Source of the DNA: Sphingobacteriales bacterium 50-39 | GTDB taxonomy: Bacteria; Bacteroidota; Bacteroidia; Chitinophagales; Chitinophagaceae | Assembly: GCA_001898505.1 (NCBI GenBank) | Contig: MKTZ01000001.1 | Coordinates: forward strand, 248,001 to 312,000 | DNA: 64,000 nucleotides | Reading direction: 5' to 3' | Part shown: piece by piece, positions 26,562-35,296 of the stretch | How the letters are laid out: every line of letters begins with the position of its first letter | How positions within the stretch are numbered: position 1 is the stretch's first letter | Position numbers and translations under genes: made by a program | Notes under the pieces: generated by a model | The model's input: the letters and a program-made list of their open reading frames with translations, nothing else | Database searches by the model: none | What the model was told of the DNA's origin: nothing

Positions 26562-28571
26562 ATGAAACAAACTATTACCCTATTTCTGTTTGTGCTGAGC
26601 TGTTTTCCATTTGGCGCCATCGGTCAGTTGAGCAATGGCGGGAAGTATGCCAATTTTGGCGTAGATGCTGATACGAAAAGTAATTGGATGAAATATGGCC
26701 TGGTCACGGGACCCGTGGCCAGCGATGACTGGTTTGCTCCTTCCCTGACGGGCAACAATGTGATCGATACTTCAAACGCGGCCAGCTATCTTTCCCAGTT
26801 GCAAGGGGGGAGCAATTTTTCTTTCTATAAGCGGATGTCAGCCCCGCTGTATTCCAAGATAGGCGGGAGGTTATGGTTGGATGCCGTCTATGGAAGGGAC
26901 TATTCCGCAGCGGCTTCATCCAAGGACAGTACTGCCTTTACCATTGCCTGCAAGAATGGCGATGATCCCAACAACTGGCAGGGAGGGGTCAAACCCTTCA
27001 CCTCCAAGGACGACCTCATCGATGTCTATGCGCATATGCGGAGAGATGGCGTCACGGTAAATGACTCCCTCTGGCTATTCACGGGTGTATCGACCGCCGG
27101 TGTCAACGGGTCCCGGTATCTCGACATCGAGCTGTATAAAAATAATTTTTCCTACAACAGTACCACCGGTAAGTTCACCTCTGCCGGTACGAGCGCGGGC
27201 CATACGGAGTGGCTTTTCGATGTGATGGGCAACATAATCCAGACGGGGGATATGATCCTGGCTGTCAGTTACACGTCTGGCATGGCCCCCACGGTGGATG
27301 TGCGGATATGGGTGAGCCAGTCGACCTACAGCACGGTTGTTCCCGCTGATTTTAGTTTTACCGGCCTTCTCGACGGTAGTACACCGGCCTATGGCTATGT
27401 GTCTGTGGTCTCCAATACGGGATCGACGGCTTTTGGCGCGGGCATTGCCAACTATTCGACAACCGCGGCACAAGACACGACTTATTCCACGCCGTGGGGG
27501 ACCTATAGCGGGGCGGGCTGGAGCAGCCAGTATCAAACTCTGCAATTCATCGAACTTGGCCTGAACCTGACCCGTATGGGGCTCGATCCTGCCCTGTACA
27601 GCACTCTGGGATCAAACCCCTGCCAATCTCTTTTCTCCGATATTTTCTTTACATCGAGGGCTTCCTCGTCCTTCACCGCCCAAATGCATGACTTTATGAC
27701 CCCGCTGACTTTTGTGTCGCCCCCCGTGCTGGATTATACGCTGAAGCCGGATACGCTGCGTTGCAACAAGAATGTGGGTACGATCCAGATCACGAACCAT
27801 ACTACCATTGGCACTTATAGCTGGCAGACGCTGGGCGGCGCGACTATCTCGGGCTCCAATGCGGACAGCTCACAGCTGACGATAACGAAGCCGGGCACCT
27901 ATATCGTGTCGGCATCGCCTGCAGATGGCTGCCCGGCCACCCGTACGGATACGGTTGTCATACCTATCGATACATTCCGGCCCAAGGCTTCCATTGCCGT
28001 GTCGCTGGTAGGGAATTTTTCTTATTTGCAGTTCTGGGGTGGGAATGTCGCGGCCAGTAATTATCCTACTCCTTTTGGCGGATCGCAGGGGCTGACCTGG
28101 GCCTGGAGTGGTCCAAGCGGTTTCTCCTCCACGATCCAGAACCCAAGAACGGTGGATACTACGGGCGTCTGGGGCAAGTATCAGCTGATCGTGACGGAAA
28201 AAAGGAATGGTTGTAAGGATACGGCGGTGCAAACCGTCAGCGTAGTGGATTTTGTCGTGCTGTCCCTGGGGGATACGACCGTGAAGCCTGCCGGAGAGCC
28301 CTCTTCGCGTGTATCGGGATTGCAGATCACGGGGCTTGCCCGGAATGGAGCTGGTGGTGTTCGATTGATAGCGAATGCAGATGCGGACTATCCGGCGACT
28401 GTCGCTATCTATAGTCTGTCGGGTCAGGCGCTGCAAAGAAGAAATGTTCAATTCACGAAGGGCCCCAGTACGGTGGAAGTTCCTGTTGGGAATGCCCAGT
28501 CGGGAAGCATACAGGTGATTGCCGTGATGGTGAAGGGACAGGTGGTCTATGTGCAGAAGATCATGCTGTGA
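26562..28571 (+). CDS. Large secreted protein with PKD/Ig-like region and T9SS-like C-terminal domain
   Basis: A signal peptide (TITLFLFVLSCFPFGAIG) opens a 669-residue protein. The first 370 residues are an unrecognised beta-rich region with WLDAVYGRDYSAAASS and DLIDVYAHMRRDGV. Residues about 395-570 look like two PKD/Ig-like repeats typical of gliding-bacteria surface proteins (GTYIVSASPADGCPATRTDTV; GVWGKYQLIVTEKRNGCKD). The last 75 residues (VRLIANADADYPATVAIYSL; GQALQRRNVQF; VYVQKIML) resemble the type IX secretion sorting domain. It is probably exported by T9SS and attached to the surface. The role is unknown. Confidence 0.8.
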   Translation: MKQTITLFLFVLSCFPFGAIGQLSNGGKYANFGVDADTKSNWMKYGLVTGPVASDDWFAPSLTGNNVIDTSNAASYLSQLQGGSNFSFYKRMSAPLYSKIGGRLWLDAVYGRDYSAAASSKDSTAFTIACKNGDDPNNWQGGVKPFTSKDDLIDVYAHMRRDGVTVNDSLWLFTGVSTAGVNGSRYLDIELYKNNFSYNSTTGKFTSAGTSAGHTEWLFDVMGNIIQTGDMILAVSYTSGMAPTVDVRIWVSQSTYSTVVPADFSFTGLLDGSTPAYGYVSVVSNTGSTAFGAGIANYSTTAAQDTTYSTPWGTYSGAGWSSQYQTLQFIELGLNLTRMGLDPALYSTLGSNPCQSLFSDIFFTSRASSSFTAQMHDFMTPLTFVSPPVLDYTLKPDTLRCNKNVGTIQITNHTTIGTYSWQTLGGATISGSNADSSQLTITKPGTYIVSASPADGCPATRTDTVVIPIDTFRPKASIAVSLVGNFSYLQFWGGNVAASNYPTPFGGSQGLTWAWSGPSGFSSTIQNPRTVDTTGVWGKYQLIVTEKRNGCKDTAVQTVSVVDFVVLSLGDTTVKPAGEPSSRVSGLQITGLARNGAGGVRLIANADADYPATVAIYSLSGQALQRRNVQFTKGPSTVEVPVGNAQSGSIQVIAVMVKGQVVYVQKIML

Positions 28572-28598
28572 CCAATGTCCTAACAGGCGGTCCGGGGC

Positions 28599-29951
28599 TT
28601 AGAACTCTATGTGTGCCCTGGCTGCGAAGAGATGTACGGCGCCTCTGTCGGGGTTATAGGCGGGATGATCCACGAGCTGATAGTCGAGGGTGACCCAGCA
28701 ATTGTAGAATACCCGGCATTGATAAAAGAGCTCTGCAATATTTTCCCGGCCGTAATGAGGGAGCTGGCCGTCCCCGATCATGAACCCATATCCACCTGCC
28801 GCGAGGAAGTCGCGATGAGGTCCGGAGAGTCCATTGGACAGGAGTGCGATGCCGATGTTGTCGGCTGATCTCTTCCAGCTCTGTCCATATATGCGTATGC
28901 CGCCGCTGACGGTGTTATCGATCTCTGCAAATGCCCAGGTGGCAGTCTTCCCATCGTTCCATCCCAGCCGGAGAAAGGCGCTGACGAAATTGGAGAGCTC
29001 TTGTTCCGTGTTGATGCCCAATCCGTATTTTTTTCCTCCATAGGCTTTTCCATAGATGACGTCCATGCTGGTATCGGTGCCCCTGAGTTTGGCATCGATG
29101 ATGTCTGCATAGCGGGGGGCTTTGTTGACATTATAATACGCCAGCAGGCGGAGCGTTCCCTTGTGTTTGTGGAGGGTATATCTTTTTTCCCATTCCAGGT
29201 TCTCGCTGTTGGTGTGGGTATAGTGCAAGTCGAGGTCGGGGCCATTCGAGTAGGTGGGCTCCAGGGCCGTGCCCAGCCGGAGGGTCCATGTGGGTTTTAT
29301 GTATTCCGCCACGAAGCCATATGTATAGCCGCGGGTGTTGGCCGCATAATCATAGGCTCCATTGTTCATGAGCGACCAGTTCATAAAGTCGGAACGGGGA
29401 TCGTGGCTGACGTTGCTGTTGTCGAAGAAATCACCCAGGCAAAATTTCCCTGCTGTCAGGGTCAGCCGGGTGGTGGAGACGCGTTCCGTTATTTGATTGG
29501 CGTCGTCGGTGAGGTTCTCATAGTGGTCTTTATCGAGATCGATGTGCTGACGGAGAAAGATCCTGGCTATGTATACGGTTGGTTCCGGATTGCCGATGCG
29601 AAAGGTTTCTCCATTGGGGAAGCCAGCGATGCCGAGGGTGCTGCCGACGCCACGGCCGCCGGCCATTTCCGGATTGAAATACAGGGCTGCTCCTTTCCAA
29701 AGATGGCGACCGAGATAGAGTGTGGTGGTGACGGAGTAGGCTCTTTCATGCTTCGGCGACAGGCTGTTCTGTCCGCTGTAGGGAGCGTGGAAATCAGGGT
29801 GGGCCTGGATGATGCCTGTGAACTGAAAATGATAGCTCCAGCCGGAGTCCTTAAAAAGAGGATCACCGGATTGGGCTGATGCCGTATGGGTGACGATCAG
29901 GATGAAAACTGCCGACAATGCGCGTGATAGGATGCGTCTGTTTTTGAGCAT
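28599..29951 (-). CDS. OprB-like carbohydrate-selective porin
   Basis: A signal peptide (RALSAVFILIVTHTASA) leads into a 450-residue beta-barrel protein. The pattern SYHFQFTGIIQAHPDFHAPY, KGAALYFNPEMAGGRGVG, TLTAGKFCLGDFFDNS and the end YNPDRGAVHLFAARAHIEF matches the OprB family of sugar porins. It should sit in the outer membrane and admit small sugars. It is transcribed alone, convergent with the secreted protein gene. Confidence 0.86.
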   Translation of the reverse strand: MLKNRRILSRALSAVFILIVTHTASAQSGDPLFKDSGWSYHFQFTGIIQAHPDFHAPYSGQNSLSPKHERAYSVTTTLYLGRHLWKGAALYFNPEMAGGRGVGSTLGIAGFPNGETFRIGNPEPTVYIARIFLRQHIDLDKDHYENLTDDANQITERVSTTRLTLTAGKFCLGDFFDNSNVSHDPRSDFMNWSLMNNGAYDYAANTRGYTYGFVAEYIKPTWTLRLGTALEPTYSNGPDLDLHYTHTNSENLEWEKRYTLHKHKGTLRLLAYYNVNKAPRYADIIDAKLRGTDTSMDVIYGKAYGGKKYGLGINTEQELSNFVSAFLRLGWNDGKTATWAFAEIDNTVSGGIRIYGQSWKRSADNIGIALLSNGLSGPHRDFLAAGGYGFMIGDGQLPHYGRENIAELFYQCRVFYNCWVTLDYQLVDHPAYNPDRGAVHLFAARAHIEF

Positions 29952-30021
29952 AAGATACTTGTAACGTCCAAAAAACGCGCAAAGCTATATGGGAATGAGA
30001 GAGGATTAAAATAAATTAATG

Positions 30022-30870
30022 TTACATCGTTGCTTTTATCATCCTGTCTTTGCCCTGCATGTCCTGCTTTACCACAATGTTTTGATAGCCAGCCTTTTTA
30101 AAGGCCGCTACCACCTGGCCAGCCAGGTCTTCGTGGATCTCGGCATAGAGGGCGCCTGTGGGGGACAGTCTTTCTCTACCCAGCTGGGCGATGGCTTGAT
30201 AGAAGACGACGGGGTCTTCGTCTTTTACGAAAAGGGCGATATGGGGTTCGTATTCGACGACATGTGGGGACATGGAGGACTTGTCCCGTAACGGGATATA
30301 TGGGGGGTTGCTGACGATGAGGTCGAGGGTGGGCAGGTATTCCCGTTGGCGGCTGTCGAGGATATCCATCAATTGGAAGTCTACGTCTGCCTCGAGGTCG
30401 GCGGCGTTGCGTCGTGCTACTGTCAGGGCGTCGGGGCTGATATCACAGGCATGCACAGTGGCAGCGGGCAGCTTTTTTTTGAGGGAGATGGCGATGCAGC
30501 CGCTGCCTGTTCCGACGTCGAGGATGGAGAGGGGTGTATCGGTGGATTCGGAGGTCACCCATTCCACGAGTTCTTCTGTCTCGGGGCGTGGGATCAGGAC
30601 ATGCTGATCGACATAGAATTTCATTCCGCAGAACCAGCTTTCACGGAGGACATATTGGACGGGCTGATTTTTTGACAGGCCGAAGATATACTGGTGGAAG
30701 ATATCGGTCTGGAAGGGGCTGAGCATGACGTCCTTGTTCAACAGGCGATCGATCTTTCTCTTACCTGTAATGTTCTCCATTACAAGGTCGCCGATCTGTG
30801 CGGCTTCCCGTTCCCCGTAGATAGGTATGAGGCGGGCGAGTAATTCCCTTTGTGCCTGTTGTATATCCAT
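30022..30870 (-). CDS. prmC: Release factor glutamine N5-methyltransferase
   Basis: This enzyme methylates the GGQ glutamine of peptide chain release factors. The 282-residue protein has the N-terminal helical domain, the SAM motif ILDVGTGSGCIAISL near residue 115 and the catalytic NPPY (VSNPPYIPLRD). Length is normal for PrmC. It is divergent from ribD, with 25 bases between the two starts. Confidence 0.95.
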   Translation of the reverse strand: MDIQQAQRELLARLIPIYGEREAAQIGDLVMENITGKRKIDRLLNKDVMLSPFQTDIFHQYIFGLSKNQPVQYVLRESWFCGMKFYVDQHVLIPRPETEELVEWVTSESTDTPLSILDVGTGSGCIAISLKKKLPAATVHACDISPDALTVARRNAADLEADVDFQLMDILDSRQREYLPTLDLIVSNPPYIPLRDKSSMSPHVVEYEPHIALFVKDEDPVVFYQAIAQLGRERLSPTGALYAEIHEDLAGQVVAAFKKAGYQNIVVKQDMQGKDRMIKATM

Positions 30871-30895
30871 GCTTAAAAATAAGTAATTTTACAGC

Positions 30896-31933
30896 TTGAA
30901 CTTTTCGGAATTATACCTATATCGTTGTATCGAGCTGGCCCGGCTGGGGAGCGGCCATGTCGCCCCCAATCCTATGGTAGGGGCGGTGCTGGTGCATGGG
31001 GGCCGGATCATCGGGGAGGGGTATCACCAAATTTATGGGCAGGCGCATGCGGAAGTGAACTGTATTGCGGCTGTGAAGGAGGAGGACAGGGCCCTGATCC
31101 GGGAGTCTACGATCTATGTGTCGCTGGAGCCCTGTGCGCATTTTGGCAAGACCCCGCCCTGTGCGGACCTTATCATACGGGAGGGTATACCCCGGGTGGT
31201 GGTGGGATGCAGGGACCCCTTTCCGGAGGTGGATGGGAAGGGGATAGAGAAATTAAGGGCAGCGGGTGTGGAGGTGACGGTGGGGGTGCTGGAGCAGGAA
31301 TGCCGGGAGCTGAACCGTCGGTTCTTTACTTTTCATACGAAACATCGTCCTTATATCGTGCTGAAATGGGCGCAGAGCATGAATGGAAGGATCGCGGGGG
31401 CGGGGGGGAGAGTGTCGATCTCCAATGAATTTACGAACAGGCTGGTGCATAAATGGCGGAGTGAGGAAACATCCATACTGGTGGGGACGAATACGGCGCT
31501 GGTGGATGATCCGTCCCTGACGGTGCGGCTATGGAAGGGGGTGAACCCCATCCGGCTGGTCATAGACAGGGAGCTGCGTCTGCCGGGGTCTTTGCGGCTA
31601 TTTGATGGGGAGGTGAGGACGATCGTTTTCAATGAGCTGTTACATGAGGAGAGAGGAAACTTGCAGTATTATCAGTTGGCGACGGACAGCAGCCTGGTGC
31701 AACAGCTTTTGATGGGGTTGTATCAGCTGAAGATCTCGAGTGTGCTGATCGAGGGGGGGGCAGCGTTGCTGCAATCCTTTATCGATGAGGGATACTGGGA
31801 TGAGGCAAGGGTTGTTACCAATGAGACGTTACAGATACCGGATGGGCTGGCTTCACCCGCATTGCGTGGGGAGCGGCTGGTGGGACAGGAGAAACTATTT
31901 TCAGATGTGATCAGCTATTACCGACCGGACTGA
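30896..31933 (+). CDS. ribD: Bifunctional riboflavin deaminase/reductase RibD
   Basis: The N-terminal deaminase domain has the zinc motif HAEVNCI (His/Glu) and EPCAHFGKTPPCADLI (two Cys). The C-terminal reductase domain starts with VLKWAQSMNGRIAG and includes LIEGGAALLQSFIDEG. It catalyses two early steps of riboflavin synthesis. The start is TTG at 30896; no ATG is in frame nearby and the encoded opening NFSELYLYRCIELARLG aligns with the family. A near -7 box (TAATTTTA) ends four bases before the TTG. Confidence 0.95.
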   Translation: MNFSELYLYRCIELARLGSGHVAPNPMVGAVLVHGGRIIGEGYHQIYGQAHAEVNCIAAVKEEDRALIRESTIYVSLEPCAHFGKTPPCADLIIREGIPRVVVGCRDPFPEVDGKGIEKLRAAGVEVTVGVLEQECRELNRRFFTFHTKHRPYIVLKWAQSMNGRIAGAGGRVSISNEFTNRLVHKWRSEETSILVGTNTALVDDPSLTVRLWKGVNPIRLVIDRELRLPGSLRLFDGEVRTIVFNELLHEERGNLQYYQLATDSSLVQQLLMGLYQLKISSVLIEGGAALLQSFIDEGYWDEARVVTNETLQIPDGLASPALRGERLVGQEKLFSDVISYYRPD

Positions 31934-31987
31934 TGCCGGGGGAGAATACGGGACGGACCAGGGCGTCGGACAGACATTAACATAAAC

Positions 31988-32593
31988 ATGGCAGAACAAG
32001 ATTTTTATTATACCATAGAAAGAGAGGCTACTGCAGAATTCAAGGACAGGGGCAGCAAATTCATCGGGTATGCTATCCCGGTGAGCAGCGTAGATGAGTT
32101 CAAGGAGAAGCTGAATGGGGTGAAGAAGCTGCATCCCAAGGCTACGCATCATTGTTTTGCCTACCGGCTGGGGCTGGATGGGAATGTATATCGTGTGAGT
32201 GATGATGGCGAACCTTCCGGGTCGGCGGGGCGGCCAATATTGGGGCAGATAGACAGCAAGGAGCTGGTAAATGTGCTGGTGGTGGTGGTGCGGTATTTCG
32301 GGGGGACATTGCTGGGCGTGCCGGGGCTGATCAATGCCTATAAGTCGGCGGCGGCCCTGGCGTTGCAGACGACACCGCTGGTACAGAAGCAGGTGGAGCA
32401 GGAGCTGGTGGTGCAATTCGACTATACACAGATGAATGAGATCATGCGGGTGGTGAAGCAGTATAACGGGCGGGTGATCCGGCAGGAAATGCAGCTGTTC
32501 TGCAGCATGACCATTGGGGTCCCTAAGAACCGGGGTTCCGAGATCCAGTATCTGCTGAAGGAGCTGCGAAATGTGGAGGTGAGCACACGCTAA
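31988..32593 (+). CDS. yigZ: YigZ/IMPACT (UPF0029) family protein
   Basis: The 201-residue protein has the family blocks KDRGSKFIGYAIPV, HPKATHHCFAYRLG, SDDGEPSGSAGRPIL and VVRYFGGTLLGVPGLINAYK, followed by the C-terminal ferredoxin-like domain. The biochemical role in bacteria is not settled; eukaryotic IMPACT modulates translation control through GCN1. It lies 54 bases downstream of ribD, probably in the same transcript. Confidence 0.92.
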   Translation: MAEQDFYYTIEREATAEFKDRGSKFIGYAIPVSSVDEFKEKLNGVKKLHPKATHHCFAYRLGLDGNVYRVSDDGEPSGSAGRPILGQIDSKELVNVLVVVVRYFGGTLLGVPGLINAYKSAAALALQTTPLVQKQVEQELVVQFDYTQMNEIMRVVKQYNGRVIRQEMQLFCSMTIGVPKNRGSEIQYLLKELRNVEVSTR

Positions 32594-32637
32594 ACATACA
32601 GGGCTCCCGCTAAACATACTTTAGGAGGGTGTTTAGC
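32588..32637 (+). promoter_or_regulatory. 20-bp-phased direct repeats plus inverted repeat before a lipoprotein gene
   Basis: CGCTAAACATAC occurs at 32588-32599 and 32608-32619, exactly 20 bases apart. In addition GCTAAACA (32609-32616) pairs with TGTTTAGC (32630-32637). Phased direct repeats of this kind are typical of sites bound by LytTR-type regulators on one helical face. The first copy overlaps the yigZ stop. The lipoprotein start is 32 bases after the last arm. Confidence 0.45.
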
Positions 32638-32669
32638 CGTTGTAATTCTCTGAATCAAATCAATATCCC

Positions 32670-34421
32670 TTGAAAAACCTCCGTCTGACCCTGACCCTCA
32701 TTGTGTTGGCCTGTATTACGGCCTTTCTTGCCTGTAACAAATACGCAGATACTACCACTTACTCCAATGATCTTCCAGCCGACAAACTTGTGACGGCCAG
32801 CCTGCAAGGGCGGGTGCTGGACGAGAATGGAAATCCTGTGCAGGGGGCTGCTGTGACCAGCGGTACCGCGAGCACGACGACGGATGCAAATGGTGTTTTC
32901 ACCTTTGCCAATATACAGATGTCTTCCCGGTTTGGCTTTGTAAAAGTGACCAAGAACGGGTATTTCACGGGATCGCGCAGCATACTCACGGATGCAGGCA
33001 GCTCGAACCTTGTTACTATTACCCTGCTGTCCCGTACATCCAAAGGAACTTTTTCCGCAGCGGCAGGGGGGGCTGTTGTAGTGACACAGGGAGATACAGT
33101 AGCTTTTGAGGGGGGAGGGGTGGTAACCGCATCTACCAATACCGCCTATACGGGTACGGTGCATGTATTTGCCGCCTACCTGGACCCCACAGAGAAGGAT
33201 ATGTCCACTCATATGCCGGGTGATCTCCGGGGCATCGGCACGGATGGGAAGGAAACCTTATTGCAGTCATTTGGTATGATGGTGGTAGAGCTGGAAGGTG
33301 ATGCGGGAGAGAAATTGCAGATAGCCGGCGGGAAAACAGCAACGCTCCGAATGGCCATTCCTGCATCTCTGCAAGCCAGCGCACCGGCGTCGATACCCTT
33401 GTGGTACTTCAATGATACGACGGGTAAATGGATACAACAGGGATCGGCTGACCGGCAGGGAAATAGCTATGTGGGTCAGGTGCCTCATTTCTCCTGGTGG
33501 AATTGTGATGCTCCTTCGGGGGCGGTGAATTTCAAGGTCCATATAAAGGATCAATCCGGCAATCCGCTGGCCTTTACCTATATGCAATTTGTCTCTGCTA
33601 ATTTTGGCACCCGTGGTGGCTGGACGGATGCCAATGGCTATGCCAGCGGGATGATACCAAGGGGGCAGACGCTACAGCTGCAGATCATGAATCCTTGCGG
33701 CAGCCTGGTTGGAGGCGCCAATGTAGGTCCTGCGTTGACGGATCAGGACCTGGGAACGCTCACGGTGTCGGATACGAGATATTCGCTTGTTATATCCGGC
33801 AATGTGGTGGATTGCAACAATGCAGCGGTAGACAGCGGATATGTGTCGGCGTTAGTGGATAAAATGCCGTATTGGACGAAAGTGTCCAAGGGAACTTTTT
33901 CATTCACGGTGAAACGCTGCTCGTATGATATCACGTCGGTGTCACTGGCAGCGGGGGACTATAAGAATAATGTGCAGGGCAATGCCGTGGTGTTGACGGC
34001 GGATACGGGAAAGCTGGACGCGGGATCGCTAACGGCCTGTGGTACTGTAATAGAGCAATATTTCAACATATCTATGAACGGCCAGACCTATACGATGAAC
34101 TATCCTACAGACAGCATCGGCTACTGGCTTGCGAACAATATGAGTAATTTCAATTCTTTGCCCGTCTGGGGAAGCGCGGGTAATTCGCTGCAATTCGGGG
34201 TGCCGACCCTTACGGGAACGGGTACTTTCCCTGTGAGCGGTTTTTTGCTTGGCATTCCTAATCATACCTACTTCCAAAATGGCGCTATGCAATGTGTCAT
34301 CTCCCAGTTTGGGAATATAAACGGGTTTATTTTGGGGAATCTCAGCGGGTCTTTGAAAGACACCCTGAGCCAGACTAATTATCCCATGACGGGGAGCTTC
34401 AAGGTAAGGCGGACCCAATAA
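32670..34421 (+). CDS. Lipoprotein with carboxypeptidase-regulatory-like and beta-sandwich repeats
   Basis: The start is TTG at 32670, giving a lipoprotein signal (TLTLIVLACITAFLAC). Residues 43-120 form a carboxypeptidase-regulatory-like domain (LQGRVLDENGNPVQGAAVTS; GVFTFANIQM). Downstream parts repeat similar beta-sandwich logic (VNFKVHIKDQSGNPLAFTYM; TDANGYASGMIPRG). The 583-residue protein is probably an outer-membrane-anchored surface protein. I do not recognise a catalytic domain. It resembles stand-alone surface lipoproteins common in gliding Bacteroidota, and is followed by the collagen-like gene. Confidence 0.82.
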   Translation: MKNLRLTLTLIVLACITAFLACNKYADTTTYSNDLPADKLVTASLQGRVLDENGNPVQGAAVTSGTASTTTDANGVFTFANIQMSSRFGFVKVTKNGYFTGSRSILTDAGSSNLVTITLLSRTSKGTFSAAAGGAVVVTQGDTVAFEGGGVVTASTNTAYTGTVHVFAAYLDPTEKDMSTHMPGDLRGIGTDGKETLLQSFGMMVVELEGDAGEKLQIAGGKTATLRMAIPASLQASAPASIPLWYFNDTTGKWIQQGSADRQGNSYVGQVPHFSWWNCDAPSGAVNFKVHIKDQSGNPLAFTYMQFVSANFGTRGGWTDANGYASGMIPRGQTLQLQIMNPCGSLVGGANVGPALTDQDLGTLTVSDTRYSLVISGNVVDCNNAAVDSGYVSALVDKMPYWTKVSKGTFSFTVKRCSYDITSVSLAAGDYKNNVQGNAVVLTADTGKLDAGSLTACGTVIEQYFNISMNGQTYTMNYPTDSIGYWLANNMSNFNSLPVWGSAGNSLQFGVPTLTGTGTFPVSGFLLGIPNHTYFQNGAMQCVISQFGNINGFILGNLSGSLKDTLSQTNYPMTGSFKVRRTQ

Positions 34422-34437
34422 GCTGGTAAGTACTAGC

Positions 34438-34469
34438 GGTAAATGGGTATTTTTAGTGGTATATGGGTA
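34438..34469 (+). promoter_or_regulatory. 20-bp-phased direct repeats upstream of the collagen-like gene
   Basis: GGTAAATGGGTA (34438-34449) and GGTATATGGGTA (34458-34469) differ at one base and are 20 bases apart. They lie about 43 bases upstream of copy 2 of the 32-bp element. The phase matches the repeats at 32588, though the sequence does not. A two-turn regulator site is plausible. Confidence 0.4.
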
Positions 34470-34511
34470 AAATAACCGGTTCAGGGACAATAAAAGAGTG
34501 GTGATATTTTA

Positions 34512-34543
34512 TAGGACCAGGAAGGCCATTTTCTGTCCTTATA
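34512..34543 (+). promoter_or_regulatory. Conserved 32-bp upstream element, copy 2
   Basis: The element begins TAGGACC and ends ATTTTCTGTCCTTATA, with AGGAC and GTCCT arms 17 bases apart. It is the ungapped counterpart of 25383-25414. The collagen-like gene starts 74 bases downstream. See copy 1 for interpretation. Confidence 0.6.
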
Positions 34544-34617
34544 TGTGAGTGTAAATCTATGTTTTACACGGACCATATATTCTAAGAAAGATCATCAACT
34601 CTTTAAATCCTTGAAGT

Positions 34618-35277
34618 ATGAAAGCATCATTCCTATGTGTAACCGTTTTGGCCCTTTCTATCGTATCCTGTAAAAAAGGCGACCCCGGTCCTGCGGGTGC
34701 TACCGGACCTGCTGGTCCTGCTGGTGCAAACGGCGCTGCCGGTCCTGCCGGCCCTGCCGGTTCCGCGGGCTCGGCCAATGTCATTTACTCCGACTGGTTC
34801 ACGCCCACCTCGTATACAAAAGATACGGTTTTCGGCATATGGGGGTTCAATTACATCCAAACTGCGACGGACATAACGCAGAATATCCTGGACACCGGAA
34901 CCGTCATTGTATATGCGAAGCTGAATCAATACAATTCCTTGTTATGGCCTACCACGCAGGTAGCTCCGCTGCCTGTAACTCTTACGTATATGTCGGGGAC
35001 TACCACGGAGGTGGATACCTGGTCTGCGCCGGTGTCGCTGGGGCAGGTAAAGATCCGGTTTATCAACGACCAGAATGCCTACAAGACCTATAACTCCTCG
35101 AAGAATAAGTTCCGTTACATTATCATCCCCGGCGCGGTTCATTCGGCGAGCTATACTCCGGGTACCGTGACGCGCAGCGGAAATGTGATAAACACGGGGA
35201 CGCTCCAGAACATCGCAAGCAACTATACCAATATGTCTTACGAGGAGGTTTGTGACAAGCTGGGGGTGCCGAGATAA
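34618..35277 (+). CDS. Collagen-like repeat lipoprotein
   Basis: The N-terminus is a short lipoprotein signal (FLCVTVLALSIVSC). Residues 22-53 hold about ten uninterrupted G-X-Y triplets (GDPGPAGATGPAGPAGANG and on). A C-terminal domain of about 165 residues follows, with YSDWFTPTSYTKDTVFG and DKLGVPR at the end. Bacterial collagen-like stalks trimerise and project a head domain from the cell surface. The C-terminal head is not a family I can name. It is preceded by a 32-bp element shared with the DUF4382 gene. Confidence 0.87.
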   Translation: MKASFLCVTVLALSIVSCKKGDPGPAGATGPAGPAGANGAAGPAGPAGSAGSANVIYSDWFTPTSYTKDTVFGIWGFNYIQTATDITQNILDTGTVIVYAKLNQYNSLLWPTTQVAPLPVTLTYMSGTTTEVDTWSAPVSLGQVKIRFINDQNAYKTYNSSKNKFRYIIIPGAVHSASYTPGTVTRSGNVINTGTLQNIASNYTNMSYEEVCDKLGVPR

Positions 35278-35296
35278 TTACGCTGACATGGGCGGG

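Noticed and set aside
34567-34575. ACGGACCAT as another copy of the hairpin at 45859
   Set aside because: The second arm is missing; a nine-base match is within chance.
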